A DNA stretch of 64,000 bases from Scortum barcoo. Taxonomy: Eukaryota; Chordata; Actinopteri; Centrarchiformes; Terapontidae. The notes beneath the pieces were generated by a model that made no database searches, was not told the origin of the DNA, and was given only the letters and a program-made list of their open reading frames with translations. This document shows, one piece after another, positions 49,819-63,000 of the stretch. Where the stretch lies: positions 9,597,983 to 9,661,982 of the forward strand of contig CM041546.1 of assembly GCA_023238725.1 (NCBI GenBank). Direction: 5' to 3'. The translations under genes were made by a program, and so were the position numbers. Position 1 is the stretch's first letter; every line of letters starts with the position of its first letter.

Positions 49819-52800
49819 CACAGACCGTAGAGCTGCTCTCCAGACAAGATCTTCACCAGCAGGACGAAGGTGTCTGTCTACACACTCTACGTGTACACCT
49901 GTCTGGCTCCTGTCTACCAGTCAGCCAATTACCACATGCCTCCCTTCTGTTCTGTGTGAGCGATATACTCGCTCTATATATCGCTAACATCCTCCTTACT
50001 AAATCATTTAGCGAGTTTTGATACTGAGATGCAGACTCAAAAGGGATTTATCCCTTTGATTTTCCTTTGTGCATGCCGTGTCGTGCTAGAGAATGATTTG
50101 ATGCTGTTTTTCCTCTGTTTGGTCTTAAATCTGGGCACAGAAATTTTGATTCTCTGACATAACAAAATATCGCCTTTTTCCACTGAGTTCACTCGGTGCC
50201 ATGTGCATATTTGTGTATGTGCTTAGAGTAGATAAACTGTACTTTTCTGATCAATTTGAAGGAAAAGAGGAATGATCTAGTTTTGCCTCAAGAGGTGTAT
50301 GCAACCGAAATGAGAAGCAAATCTGAACTCAGTGCTCGGTTGGGAGGTCCGCTGTACAATTTGGGGTCCTGGCGACGCACCGTGCTGCAGTGGATATGAC
50401 ACCACAGGAGTGGCTGCAGTGGAGGAGCTCAGGTTTAAGGCCTGTAGAGCAGGTATATACAAAAGCACTGAGAACCTCAACTGTACAAATGCAGACCGAT
50501 GCCAGTGAAGACAGAAGCAGCTGACATTGTCAAATGTACTATGGTACAAGACTAGATGGAACAAAATATGAGGCAAAGGTTGGAACACTGGAAAAGAGCT
50601 ACAAAAACAAAATCCATCTTCACACATCTAAACCTCTCATGCAGGTGTGAGTACTACAAAGACTTAATTTCCTATGTTCATTCATAGTATTTCCATCCAT
50701 TTCTTAGGAGTTGTTGCCCTCTACTGGTGACTGTGCAAACTCCCTCTCACGTCTCTGTTCTACTTCTCATCTGTGCCCTGTTCTTTGAATGCCACGAGAC
50801 CCTGCAGCAAAGCGAGGCTGACAACTTCAAAACGGCATCTATGACCAATCAAGGTTTTGCTGTCCCGGTGTTGTTATATACATGTTCTACATATTCTCTT
50901 ACCCAATCACGTCCTGGAAAACAATGGAAATTCATATCTTCTTCCCACTTTGACATTTAAAAATCACCGGTCATTATTGTGTCCGACTCTTTATTTAACC
51001 ATATTGTTTGACTTTCATACATCCACACAGTGCAGCATTTAATCCAAATCAGCTGTCTGATTCTTCCTAATAGCTGACATGTTTTCATGGGAGTTTAATG
51101 CCATCTGCCATAACACTGTCATCACCATTAAGTCTGCTGTCAGCTGTGATATCTAAATCTGGGTGACGTCTGCTCCACAGTCAAAATGGAATTTCCACCA
51201 CGTCACACCGAGTGAAACAAATAACTCTTTAAACTTTTTTTTTTTCGATCTGTGGATCATCTCTGCAGGAGTGGTAATTGTTGCATGCTACAGTACCAAG
51301 TTTGCTGGCACAATGCTACATTCCAACAGCTACAGGCCAGGAGTGTTATGTTACTCTGAGCACAAATTGAGACGTAACTGGGGCAAGATGTTATGCTATG
51401 TAAATGCCGTTTAAAGAGTTTCAGCAGAGTCTAAACAAAGCAGAAATATATCAACAAATGCTACTGATGTAAAGACGGTTTCAGGATTGCAAATATTTGA
51501 AGAAAATGTGAGGATAAAATATCGTACGAGTCTGCAACACCGGCAAAAGAGAGCAGTATGTGGGAGCTCTGCATTCTCTGCACGAAAACGCTGCTTGGCA
51601 TGTGGGATTTAAGGAATTGATCTTCCAACAAAGACGTGTTACAACACAGAAAATGAGTGAAGATCATAGGCCGCACCTATCTTTCTGCAGACCTCGTGCT
51701 GAACTGTGCAAAAGTGCATGGACAAACGACGTCCGAGAGAGAAGAAACAGATGCAGAAGGAGAAACATGAGAGCCAGTCTCAAAATCTTTTAGCCAATTG
51801 GGCAAACGCGCTGGCGTAACTGCAAAAATGTTGCCAGGTGAATTTGTTTTCTACTTTTCCTCCTCCTTTTCCTCTTTGGTATGTGTTTAGAGTCCTAATC
51901 CTTCTCCCAGCCCCTTTCACTATCCTGTCCCAAAGTGCACCCCCTCCTCCCCTCCTCTCCTCCCTCTCTTCACTCACTCAACCTTTTCTCTGCTTCAGCC
52001 CTCATGGGTCCCCATTTCCCGCCTCTTACCCTTTTAACCACCCTCTGTCTTCATACCCCCCTCCTGCCTTCTCTATCCACACATGCAGGCCGGCCTTTTT
52101 TCATACCCACAACCTCCTCTACTTTCTACCCCGCGTCTGTAATATTTTCAGTCAAATCACGGAGAAATGCAGTGTAATTGTGCCAATGTCAGCTATCCTT
52201 CTCCCTCTCTCTGGCTCACTCCACCCTTAAACAGGCCTGTCTGAGTGTCTAAGGGGTGAAAGACTACTCCACTATGATGAATGTCTGGGGTGATTCATAA
52301 TTGGGGTGTCTCGCTGCAAATTCAAAATTCCTCCCATACTTGATCATCATTCACATACAGCCACACACTTCGCGGTGTTGTTCAGTTGTTGCTGTCCTTA
52401 AAGGCATGTAAGTAAATTCACAGACCGCAGCGCCGGTCAGCACGAGACTATTTCACTTCAAATGCTTTTATACTGCATGTGACGAAATGAACATGATGCA
52501 ACTCAGGGGAAACCATAAAATGGGAAACACTTCTCAATGCTGAATGTACAGTAACAGCTGATTTTGCGCCAAAGCTGCACAGTTTCTATGTCAATTTTAT
52601 GTGTATCAGGTAGCATTGCTGTAACGTTGCGAGTTTGTAATTTTAGAGGTTAACACTCTCATCTGCTGAAATATGCATGTGTTTTTTTCCCAGGTGAGTG
52701 CAATACTCTATCCTACACTAATCTGCTTTGGTTGATGCCAGCCTCATATACCAAGATGGCAAAATGAATGTTGCCATGGGAACCTTTTGCCTGGCAACTC

Positions 52801-54495
52801 CAACAGCCTGGCAACTAGCCAAACTGTTGCTATGGCACGTCTGTCAATCCACGTGTGCTGGGATTGGTGTGTCTCTGGCCTTTTGTGGCTCCTCCCTTTC
52901 AAAGTTTCCAATCAAATGCAAGATTGAGGAATTTATCTTTCAAAGCGGTTGAGGTGTGTGTGTGTGTAAATTGTGTGCGATCGTGGTGGGGGTGTGGTGA
53001 TGGAGAACAGGTTGGGCTATTATTTTGCCAAAGATACAGCACAGGAGCAATGGCATCTTACTTCAAAATGTAGTTGCATCTTTAGAAATGCCATCCTCAC
53101 ATTATGTATTTCACGAGATCCCATTTTAGGCGTCATAGTCATAAATGTAATCTTAAGATTTCTGCAGCATCTGGTCAGCTGGAGCGTCACAGTGATTTGA
53201 TAATTATTTTATTTTTAAATATGTGCAAATATTACTTGTGACATGCAAAACTAGATAATTCAAAAACAAATAATCCACTTTAGATCGAAGACCTAAGGCT
53301 CCTTATAATTGTCCCGGTGCTCAAGGGAATAAATTAGTCAATAAATGTATGTATTTATGTTTGTGTTGACATTATTGTTAGGCTGGTTCTTTGATCTACA
53401 ACCTTTCAAAAAGTTATTTGAGAGATAATTAATAGAGTTTGTGCACTCTTTTGCATTTTAACTACTTCCATCAAAATGTAGAAATGAAGGCACCTTTATT
53501 GTAACAATAATGGGTGATGTTAATGCATGGACAACATAGAACAAAATTAAATTTCTTCCCCTTGTTTCAGTCAATATTTTTGTAAATAAAGGCAGAAGAG
53601 CACCCTGCCACAAACTGTTAGAAGGCTAAAATGAATTAAGTGAATTCATCTGTGTCAAAGTGGAGCTTTCTTAAACTTAAACTTAACACTTTATTATAAT
53701 GACACACAACTGAAGCAATGGGGAGCAGAGCTTGAACACAAGTTTTGGACAAGCATCTAGGCTGCGGATGAAAAATTTAACCGGGAGTGTATGAAATGTG
53801 TCTTGGACATTAAGCTGTATGCATCTTCTGCATCTATGCACTTGAACATGAGTCATTTAGAGTTCATGTATTAAGATTCTGTGAGAGCGTGTTTTGTTTT
53901 ACTATGTTTTCCTTACCTTATATATTATATATACCTTATATATATGAGATGCAAAAAGACATGTCCACCACCGTGTGACTAGTATCCTGCATGATCAAAG
54001 CCCTGATCTTTCCCCTCCTGGCATTTTGACACGTCTATCATTGCTAGCCAATTGTTGGAATAGTTGAATCATCTGCCAGTATTGCATTTGTGTATGTATT
54101 TAATGAGGGCAAGACAGATAAACACTGAAGGACAAATGCAATGTATTTATGTAATGTATACAGTATTAGGCCAGCTGATGCTCATTGGGCCTCTTATCTA
54201 AAATAGGTTAAAACAATAAAGATACATGAGAATAGATATAATAGACTCTGCCCATGTGTTTATGTGTGTATCTATTATGCATGACTGTGTGTGCACTGAT
54301 ATACAGTATATAGGGTGAGTGTGCGTGTGTGTATAAAATATACATTAGTAGATGGATGGATAAGTGAAATGTATGGTATAAAAATATTGTTACCTTGCGA
54401 TCCCTTCATTGTTAAAGTGTGCCAGATGTTCCTCAGACGTAAAGTGGAGGTGGCTGGAACACACACAGAAAACACAAAACACACACACAAACAAA
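49819..54495. other. Non-coding region upstream of let-7
   Basis: I looked on both strands for a miR-99/miR-100 hairpin, which precedes let-7 in the related clusters, and found none. No coding gene was recognised. Several short frames at 51560-52230 are in simple purine- or pyrimidine-rich DNA. Confidence 0.4.
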
Positions 54496-54660
54496 TACAG
54501 AGGTTAGAGGGAGACCTCGTGAATAGAAACACTGTTTAACCAAGAGGTCACAGGTTCAGTCTCTGCAACAGCTGAAGTGTCTCTGGACAAGGCCATGAAA
54601 AGCTAACGGCTTACCCATGAGCTGCTCTGAGGAACCGCATCAGCTCCAAAGTGTAACGTG
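54495..54660 (+). repeat. tRNA-derived SINE-like repeat remnant
   Basis: CAGAGGTTAGAGGGAGACCT, then AACCAAGAGGTCACAGGTTC and AGTCTCTGCAACAG, resemble a tRNA-like head: the GGTTCAGTCTC part is a degenerate Pol III B box (GGTTCRANNCC). TGTCTCTGGACAAGG follows as in a common teleost unit. No real tRNA cloverleaf is present. Confidence 0.55.
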
Positions 54661-57600
54661 CACCTTTACTTTTGGAGTAATTCAGTGATAACAGGAGGAT
54701 AATAATGTGTTTAATTCTTCCGTACTTAAATCTTTAAATCACGTTGCCACTGTGTTAGCATCTAATCTACAAAGCCAAATTATTCACACACACAGATGTA
54801 CAGAGTACAGGCTTTCTGCTCTTTCTGTACTGCGGACACATGTAAGTGTTTTGATGTCTGTATTTAGTTATAAGGAATGTAAAGGATACAAAGACAGTAT
54901 CCACCATGCAGAACACAGGTTGTCAGCATTAAATACATAACCTGACAGAATCAAACAGCTAGCTGAAAGATGAATCAGGTACTTTTGCTATTATTCTGGC
55001 ATACAGAAGAGAGGGACAAATAGTGCAAAAACCTGCTCACACTGCAGACTGAATGACATTTTAACTGGCTTCATTTAAAAAAATATATATATCCCAACAT
55101 GATCAGCGTTGAGCTCACTGTGAGCACTTGCTGTTTGCTATGAGGGTTATAACTTTATCAAATTATTTTAGTGTTTCGACACTAGAAAGTATCAGGGAAG
55201 GACATCATGTTACAGCACTATTACTGAAGTATTGCGGTAATATGAAATCTGTTTCATGCTTTTTTTTCTGTCTGTGATTGTTCAGCTAAACATTTGAGGG
55301 TGTTTAAGTCTTGATATCTGAAAGCCATCTCAATGCACACATGCGTTCTGCAGTGTAGACAAAGCAATGCACCAGCTTGGAGTGCTAAGCCTCCTGCTCT
55401 GGTTTGATAAATATAACTTCAAAAGAAGCAGCCAAACAGCTTTAGCTGGCCGACTGCACAATGAGCATAATAACTCCCCACCCCCTGGGAGCTCCAGCCT
55501 AGTTCATTTACCCTTGCAAAGCGCTGCCGTGTCTGTATGTGCACATGTGTCTTTGTTTCACTGCGAGCCTCTCAGAGGCTCCCCACCTTCTGCTCTGTAC
55601 AAAGCGGATGTATAGAGGAACCTTTTGGACCTCTTTTTTACAGAGGAAATGCAACCCCCCTCCCTCTCCTCCCTTCTATTTGCCCCTCACATGTAATGCC
55701 TGATTGACCACAGCACCCCTTAAAGAGGTCAAAGGGCAGACAAAACAGTCTGGTGTCATAGCAACCTGTGTGCCACCAACCAGAATGGTAAGGGGGAAAG
55801 CAGGGGGGTCCAATGAGCTGTCAGTTAAACCTTCAAGAATGCTGCCTTGTGTTTAGGCTAATGTGTGTACAACATACATACACAAATACACACACATAAT
55901 GCACCTGCACTGTGAAAAGGACCCTCGTAATTTGCACTCCAGAATAATCAAGCCAAATCCCTCTGTGTGATGCATTTAGGCGCAGTACCTACCAGAGTAT
56001 CAGATGGCGTGCACGCTGGTGTGTGTTTGCCACTGCAGCACGTGCACGTGCTTGTGAGTGTGTGTTGTTTGTGTGCACAGGAGACACTCCTGTGTAAAAG
56101 GTTCTTTGTGACCGCTCGATGCAGTGGCAGTGTTTACGTGATGGGGGAGGGGGGCTAACGGATAAATGGGAAGCAAATGCATTCAGATCAATACTAAGCC
56201 GAGAGAGGGTGAGTGGGGTTGAGAACGGAGAGTGGAAGGTGGTGAGTAGAGAGGGAGGGGCCACGGAGGGACTGATTAATCATTGCTGTATTGTTATTGA
56301 CTTTCTGTTGAAGGGGGTGAGTCAGACTCTGAATTATGTGTTTGTACGTATGTGTGTATGTGTGTGTGTTGTACGGTGCTCATTGAGAGCACAAAGTCAT
56401 CAATTACAGTCTTAGACTTCCCAAAGGTCTGGCACTGTAGCTGGTTTTAGTCGTGCTCTGACTACCTTTTTCATTGCAAGTGTGTAGTTACAACTTTTAG
56501 GTAGTTAGTTTGCATATTCAGCACAATAACTGTGAAGAATTTAATTATTCATGTTCTGTAAAAGAAAAAAAAAGAAAGAATAAAAAGGCTAATATGCTGT
56601 TCCATTCTGAACAGGAACAGGGAGGTGAAGGAGGCGAACAGGAAATCCCCTGCGAGGAGTTAATGAGGAGCTGACGACCGAACAGACACAACAGAGAGGG
56701 AGGGAGGGAGGGAGGGAGTCTGCTAGAGATGGAGGAGGGGAAACGCTGCCCCGACATCTGACCCTCTAGCTGTGACCTTGTTCATTGTCTGAGAGAGCAG
56801 AGAGTGGACACACCTGAGCACTTGCCACGTGCGAGTGCATACACACGCTAATATTTTAGAAGACTCTTTGCAGCGAGTTCTTTTAAACCAAACAGGCAGC
56901 AATGCTCTGCCCAATCCACACCAAAAACACAAATTAAATAAATAAAATTGACATAATTAGTTAACAATTATAACAGCGTGACACCAATGTCAGACGTTGC
57001 CAAAGGCAATGTTTTCCTCTAATTACGACCCTTTTAAAAACAGCAACTTGTCAGGAGCACGGAGGGCTGAGCTAACTGAATGAAAACCCCTTTCAGTGTT
57101 ACCTTGAACTTGAACAATGAGCCTGGTGTTTGTGCTGGGGCCACTTCCTGACCTTTCTATCCCTCTGTGGAAGCAACCAACCGCAGCCTCTCTTTTCATC
57201 TTACAGATGTGACCCCGGTGACCCACACTGACCAAAGAACAGCCGGCAGTGGCAGGTTTTACTTCCTCCGCTGGCTTCTAAGTCTTTGACTTGTTTGATA
57301 TGATATTTTTCATACTGATTGTTGATGCTCTCCGTCAGACTGACTAACTTCTATTGCTTAGGAGCTGCTGAAGTGACTGCTGGTGCCCTGAACCACAAGT
57401 TAATTTTCAAATGATTCACTGAGCAGACAGACAATAAACACAAATGATTCCTCCTCCTCCCCGTTAGCTTCCTCTCTTCTTCCTTCCTCCCTCAGATTTC
57501 ATTCTCTCTTCTCGCTTTTTCACCCACTTGTCTCCACCTCACAGGCGGTCTTTTTCTTTACGCCTTCATCTTTCTTTCCCCCTCTGTCTTCACACCAAAC

Positions 57601-58055
57601 CCACCTCTCCTCCTCCTCTTTGTCGTATTCTCTCCTCCTCTCTGTTTGGCACCAGAGTGCTGGCACACTCGAGGGTGTTGTTGTGTGACGCGGGCAGCTG
57701 ACACTTCCAAAGCCGCTGCAGAGCACATGTATCACCGCAAAGCGTAATGGTGTGCCTTGTGAATGGCATCAATATGTTGCCAGAGGAGACGTAGTGACAC
57801 CTCAAACTAATTAACTTCTAAGCTTACGTACATTTTCAAGCTACAACTAATTATTTTTTCAAATTTCTGATAATTGTTCAAGATTCAGAATGTAAAATGA
57901 TATATAACATATTTAAACAGAAAAGAGAAAACCTGCAAAATTTCAAATGGGAAAAGCTGACACCAACAATAAATGAGTCAAACAATGAATTGATTATAAA
58001 AACTGTTCTGTGTATGTGAAGATCTTTACCACTGCAAATATGAGATTTCATCTAC
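54661..58055. other. Intergenic or long-transcript DNA
   Basis: No gene was recognised. It contains a GGGA microsatellite (56696-56718) and TG-rich tracts near 56340-56370. Confidence 0.4.
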
Positions 58056-58059
58056 CATT

Positions 58060-58260
58060 TAGCGTAGCACAAAGACAGGAAACAGCAGAATGAGTTTAAA
58101 GGTAACAAAATTGAAACTGGTTTCCAGTCTTTGTGCTGAGCTAAGCTAACTGCTAGTGTTGCATTAAAATGTTGTATATATTAAGTTCTATGACAGTGAT
58201 ATCATATGGATCTTTTCATTTCGCTCTTGGAAATAAAGCAAATTAGAGTATTTCCCCAGA
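58060..58260. repeat. Piece of the spaca6-intron repeat family
   Basis: TTTAGCGTAGCACAAAGACA, GGTAACAAAATTGAAACTGG, GTCTTTGTGCTGAGCTAAGC and TAACTGCTAGTG are landmarks shared with the repeat at 38925-39910. Confidence 0.55.
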
Positions 58261-59877
58261 CTGTTTTAAGACAAGCTGTTTTAGCTTAGATAAAGATATC
58301 TTTTTAGACTTTTCATTGAAAAAAAAAATCTTCTTGATAATTTCAAAACGATGACTTTTCTTGCTCTTTGATTTTTGTCCTGATTGTGCGTGAGAAAAAG
58401 AGCAATTCTAATATTAAATATAATACTGAAGGCAGTGATTGTGTGGACAGGTGGTAACTGTTTCCTGGTCCACAGTTCAGAAGGAGACATGAATAGACAA
58501 TGCCTGATGACATCAACAAAGCCCATTCCTCAGTACCCTGCTCCATAAATCATAGATGACTGACGTACTGAAGAGGACACGAGGCCAGCAGTAGAGATCA
58601 CTGTGCTAGAATTATCACACTAACACACAGTTTCACTATCTCTCGTTTTTTACCCAACCCCCAACTCCTGAGGCTCTTAAGATGTCTGTGAGACATCTAA
58701 AAAGCCTGAGAGCAGAAGGGAGATGGTGAGGATCAAAACTTGAGGCAGAATATAGCAGAAAAAGACAAGAAGAACAAGACAGAGGAAGGAACGTGGCGAC
58801 GACAACGGAGATCAAACGCGAGACGTGGTGATAGAGGGAGAAGGTAGAGACTTTGGAGAAGAAGGGAAAAGAGGGGATCAAGATAGTTTGGCAAGGTAAA
58901 AGGCAACGCTGAGACCTACTAATGCAGAACTGAGGAATTCTCACTGCTGACTCCAAACACATTCCTACAGCCTGCAAATATTAACCCCCACCTCACCACC
59001 TCTGCCTCCATCTGAATGCACAAGACAGCCACCTGGCCCCTGCATAACGAAACTATCCATTGATATCAACTTGGTTACTGGAGGAGATACTAACACTGCA
59101 GTGGCAGGGAGAAAAAAAAAAGAAAAGAACATTATTATATTCAACTACATTTAAGTTCAACGAGTTGTCACTGTTACTCCAAGACCCTGAAATCACACAA
59201 CATGATGTAGGCAAACTTCACTCAGCACACAAATATTTGACACTTAAGCAGTCTGACTATTTCTTTATAGTGAGGGATTACATTAAAGTAATTCATTTAT
59301 CTTTTTTTATTTTGGAGTATCGTTTGCCTTTAATTAATTTAATTTAAAATGCTATTATTAAAAATGTAACAATAGAATTTGGTCACTAGATCGACATAAA
59401 ATGTGGGTAGATGACATGCAACAAAGGTTGTTCAACAGATTTCAGACAGTTCATGTACTCATGTACTAGCACTGGTTATTGCGGCAAAAAGTTCAGTTTA
59501 AAAAATATGATATTTTGCCTAACTAGTAATTTTTCATGTGTTAAAGGATTGTGACCAAGATGTGCGCTAGGCAGGACATTTGAGAAATAAACCTATAATC
59601 TCTGGTGGAAAAACTATACAATAGTGACACTGTTTTAAACTACCCCAAACACTGCAGTTTCACGTTACTTGCTGGCTGATATACAGTATATACTGATACC
59701 AGTGTATCAATATCTATTTTTATAGCTTAATATCAATCAATATCTATTTATCGCTATGGTTGAACACTAAATAATTTCTTCTTTAATCTCTTGTCCAAGT
59801 GTGTGTGTACAGTATGTACTGCGCATAATACCAAGCTCAGGTCTGTAAAATAAAACCAAAAACATACTAGTTATCAG
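58261..59877. other. Intergenic DNA
   Basis: No gene was recognised. Confidence 0.35.
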
Positions 59878-60170
59878 TGGTGGAAGAAATATTTAGATCC
59901 TCTTCAGTAAAAGTTGCAACACCCCAATTTATTCCAAAATATCAATTAATTATCAATTAATATTAATTAATCAAAAATATTCCATTACAAATAGAAAAAA
60001 CTGACTAACATGGAAGTATTAATGATAAATATCCAAGAAGTCCTTGCATGCAGACTGGAATTTCTGAGCATTATCATATGTTTTATGAAATCGGACTGTT
60101 ATTATTATTTATGTATTAACATGTAAGGAGCATGTCAACGTAGCAGGGTAGTGTTATAAAAAGTGCAGCA
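59878..60170 (+). repeat. MITE-like dispersed repeat (hAT-type)
   Basis: CAGTGGTGGAAGAAATATTT then AGATCCTCTTCAGTAAAAGT is the start of the common teleost element AGTGGTGGAAGAAGTATTCAGATCC...AGTAAAAGT; the AT-rich interior is decayed. Confidence 0.6.
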
Positions 60171-63000
60171 CATTTTCTAATAGTCCACACCTCGACAAGG
60201 AGAGAAGCATCTGTAGTAATCAACTATCTCTAACACTGTATTGACAACATCGCCCAGCAACTGACATTAATATGAAGACGTGCACCACCTGCAACTGGAA
60301 CAAAAGACAGGAACTTCACATCATCGGGTGTTGGGTCATTTAAACTATTAAAACTTATTTAAACAGCGCTCTGTGTGACGGAGTGAAACATGATCAGCAC
60401 TGTGCTTATAAAGTAGGAAAGCCCTATGGGTATCCAGATGGAGCTCTCTCAGCTCCAGCCCCATTTCAGCCCCATGTCCTAGAGAAGGCAGACAAACACA
60501 GATGCAACTGGAACACTGAGTCCGGGGGGAATAGCTCTCACTCAGACCGTGAGAGAGCGTTAGTACATCCACAGCGGTCACATGGTGCGGCGCTCTCTCT
60601 CCACGCCGGGCCCCACTGCCTGTTGTGTGTGGCCCTTTTTCCCGGCTCTTTCATATCAGAGCTACATAATTGATAGCGAAGGCCGAGCTATGTTTTATGT
60701 AGTGAAACACATTAATGGCTGCCTCTACACTCCAAGGTTTAGATGTGTTGATATCAGTAAGTGGGTGCCTCAACTTGAAAAGCTTTTGAATAAACGGCAC
60801 ATTCACTGTCAGTACAATAAGCCAGGGTAATCCATTATTTCTGCCACAGTATTCTGTATTATTATAAAGAAGCGGTGCTGCAGAGATGTAGTGAAGCCTC
60901 AACTGCTCATGCTTTAAGTGCTATGATATGATAGACGGTCTTAATGCCAGAATGACGATCAATAGGCTTCATTCATTCATTCTCCGTTTTCAATTTACTT
61001 GTGAAAAAAAAAAAGAAAAAAAAAAAAAAAACCCTAACCCAAACTCAACATTTGATTTATGAAACATGCACAAACCACAGATTTAAATTACGAGCATATC
61101 ATATTTGATGTTAAAGTTTAAGGTTCTTCTCAGGAATTTGCATTCAGTGTCAATAATTCAAATAATCAGCCACCAGTGCTAGTGTGCAAGCTATCATCAG
61201 GCTGTTTTTCAGACAAGCATTAGGAGCAAGTAATAGAAAATATGTTTAATAGCGCAAAACTGAACATGTGCAGAAGTTTAAAAAAGTGGCTTGGTACAAA
61301 AAAAAAAAAAAAACCTGTCAACTGTCAGGTATTTTTGTGTCATTGGAATACAAACTGTTGAATTTTCAAAAGTGAGCATTTGCTAGTAAATTGAACATCT
61401 GCATTTCTGACTGCTTGTTGAACAATACAAGCAATTTCAGGAAGTCATCTTTTGGCTACAATTGCAATGTTCTGACATTTGAATCTACTAATTTTCATTA
61501 TCAATTAGCCTTGACAGGCTAATTGATAATGAAAATAGTACATTGGTGCAATGTCAGGTGTTACATTTGCTTCTTTTGCCCTCTTGAAAATATAACTGGT
61601 ATATTTTGCATTTTAATTACTTCACTATTCAGTATTTTTTTACTAAAGAGGAACAGCTCTTCCTGAATAGCTGACATGAAACTGTCTTTCATCTCCGTAC
61701 ACTCTGTACGCAAGTCGAGATGACATTTGTGCACATGAATGAGACCCAATAGGCAATTTAGCATCTCTGTATTTGACCATGGATATTATTGTAACATTTG
61801 CGATTAAATGTCAGTGTTGGACAAAACACATTATTTTTTTACTCTTTTGATTTAATTACTCAGTTCAATCATCTTCACGACATCAACCAAAACACAAATA
61901 TATGTGCTTACATGTCCTTCTCGGCTAGTTGACCTGTCTGTGGGTGAAAACCAGTGGCCAGTCATCAAGGCTTGCTTTCTGGGAATTTGGTTCTTGTATT
62001 AAGCCTCAGGTTAAACTTGCATTCAAACAAAATCATCAAGACAACCATCACCACTGCAGTCACACTCCAATCCACCGATCAGCGAAACCCTGTCTGCCCT
62101 GTGCCAAATGGCGCACCCTGGCAGAGAGACAACCAGGGCATCTCCGTGAGTTTGTTTGTATGGAGCCGGGGGTACGGAGACCGAGAGCTCCTATCAGATC
62201 TCCATGGAGATGGACACGTTTGCTAAGAGCACGGACAGACTGAGGATATATCACAGGTACTTGGGCGAATATGCGGGGGGACAACAGTAACTTGTCGATA
62301 TTAAACAATGGAGGCAAGGCTGAGAGCAAACAGGGTAGCGAAGACAACGTGAGAGCTGCATGGGCACGAAGCACTAAGGTATCCAGAGCAGTAAGTTAGG
62401 TGTTCGTAGACGCTGGGAGATACAGAGGAGGTTTGGTCGGTGCAGTGTAACAGGGACACATACGGAGACTATAAACAAACAGTAAGGGGAAGTAGAGGGT
62501 GGGACGTGTCAGTTCCAGGGTAGGGAGCTTGATGGCCAATGATTCAAATAGTTTTGAACAGTTTCATATCAACTGGAATTACGAACCAAAACTAGGCCAA
62601 AAATGTTCAACACGATACTCTAACATGCTATGGGTAAACATTTACATAGACAGTGATTGACATGTAATTAGTGAGTGAGTGCCCCGAACCCGTTCCTCCT
62701 TCCCTTTCGTCCTCACAACTGGGCCCCAAAACCAGTCCGAGTCTTTGACTAACTCTGGGCTTGGTTTCAGGCATGAGCTCTTTCAGCAAACGTGCATATT
62801 CTGTCAAGCAACTGCAGGAGATAAAAGGCATGGCAGGATTATGGTTATGGGAGAAGCAGGAAAATTGTTCCAGTGGGAGTGGGAGGAAGGAAAATGACTT
62901 TAGTTACACAACCCATAGCAGAGCAGAACACTGAATCAAAAGGAGACAGACAGCGAAAACAATGCAAAGAGAGACACAGTGTGTGTACATGATCACTTTT
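60171..63000. other. Intergenic DNA with hairpins
   Basis: No gene was recognised. It includes A runs (61002-61030, 61299-61313) and the perfect hairpin at 61491-61536. Confidence 0.4.
61491..61536. repeat. Perfect 20-bp inverted repeat (hairpin)
   Basis: ATTTTCATTATCAATTAGCC at 61491-61510 is the exact reverse complement of 61517-61536, around the six-base loop TTGACA. With a one-base bulge, pairing extends a few bases further outward. Confidence 0.9.

Noticed and set aside
61018..61040. CCCTAACCC telomere-like motif after an A run
   Set aside because: Barely one and a half units; no telomeric array.
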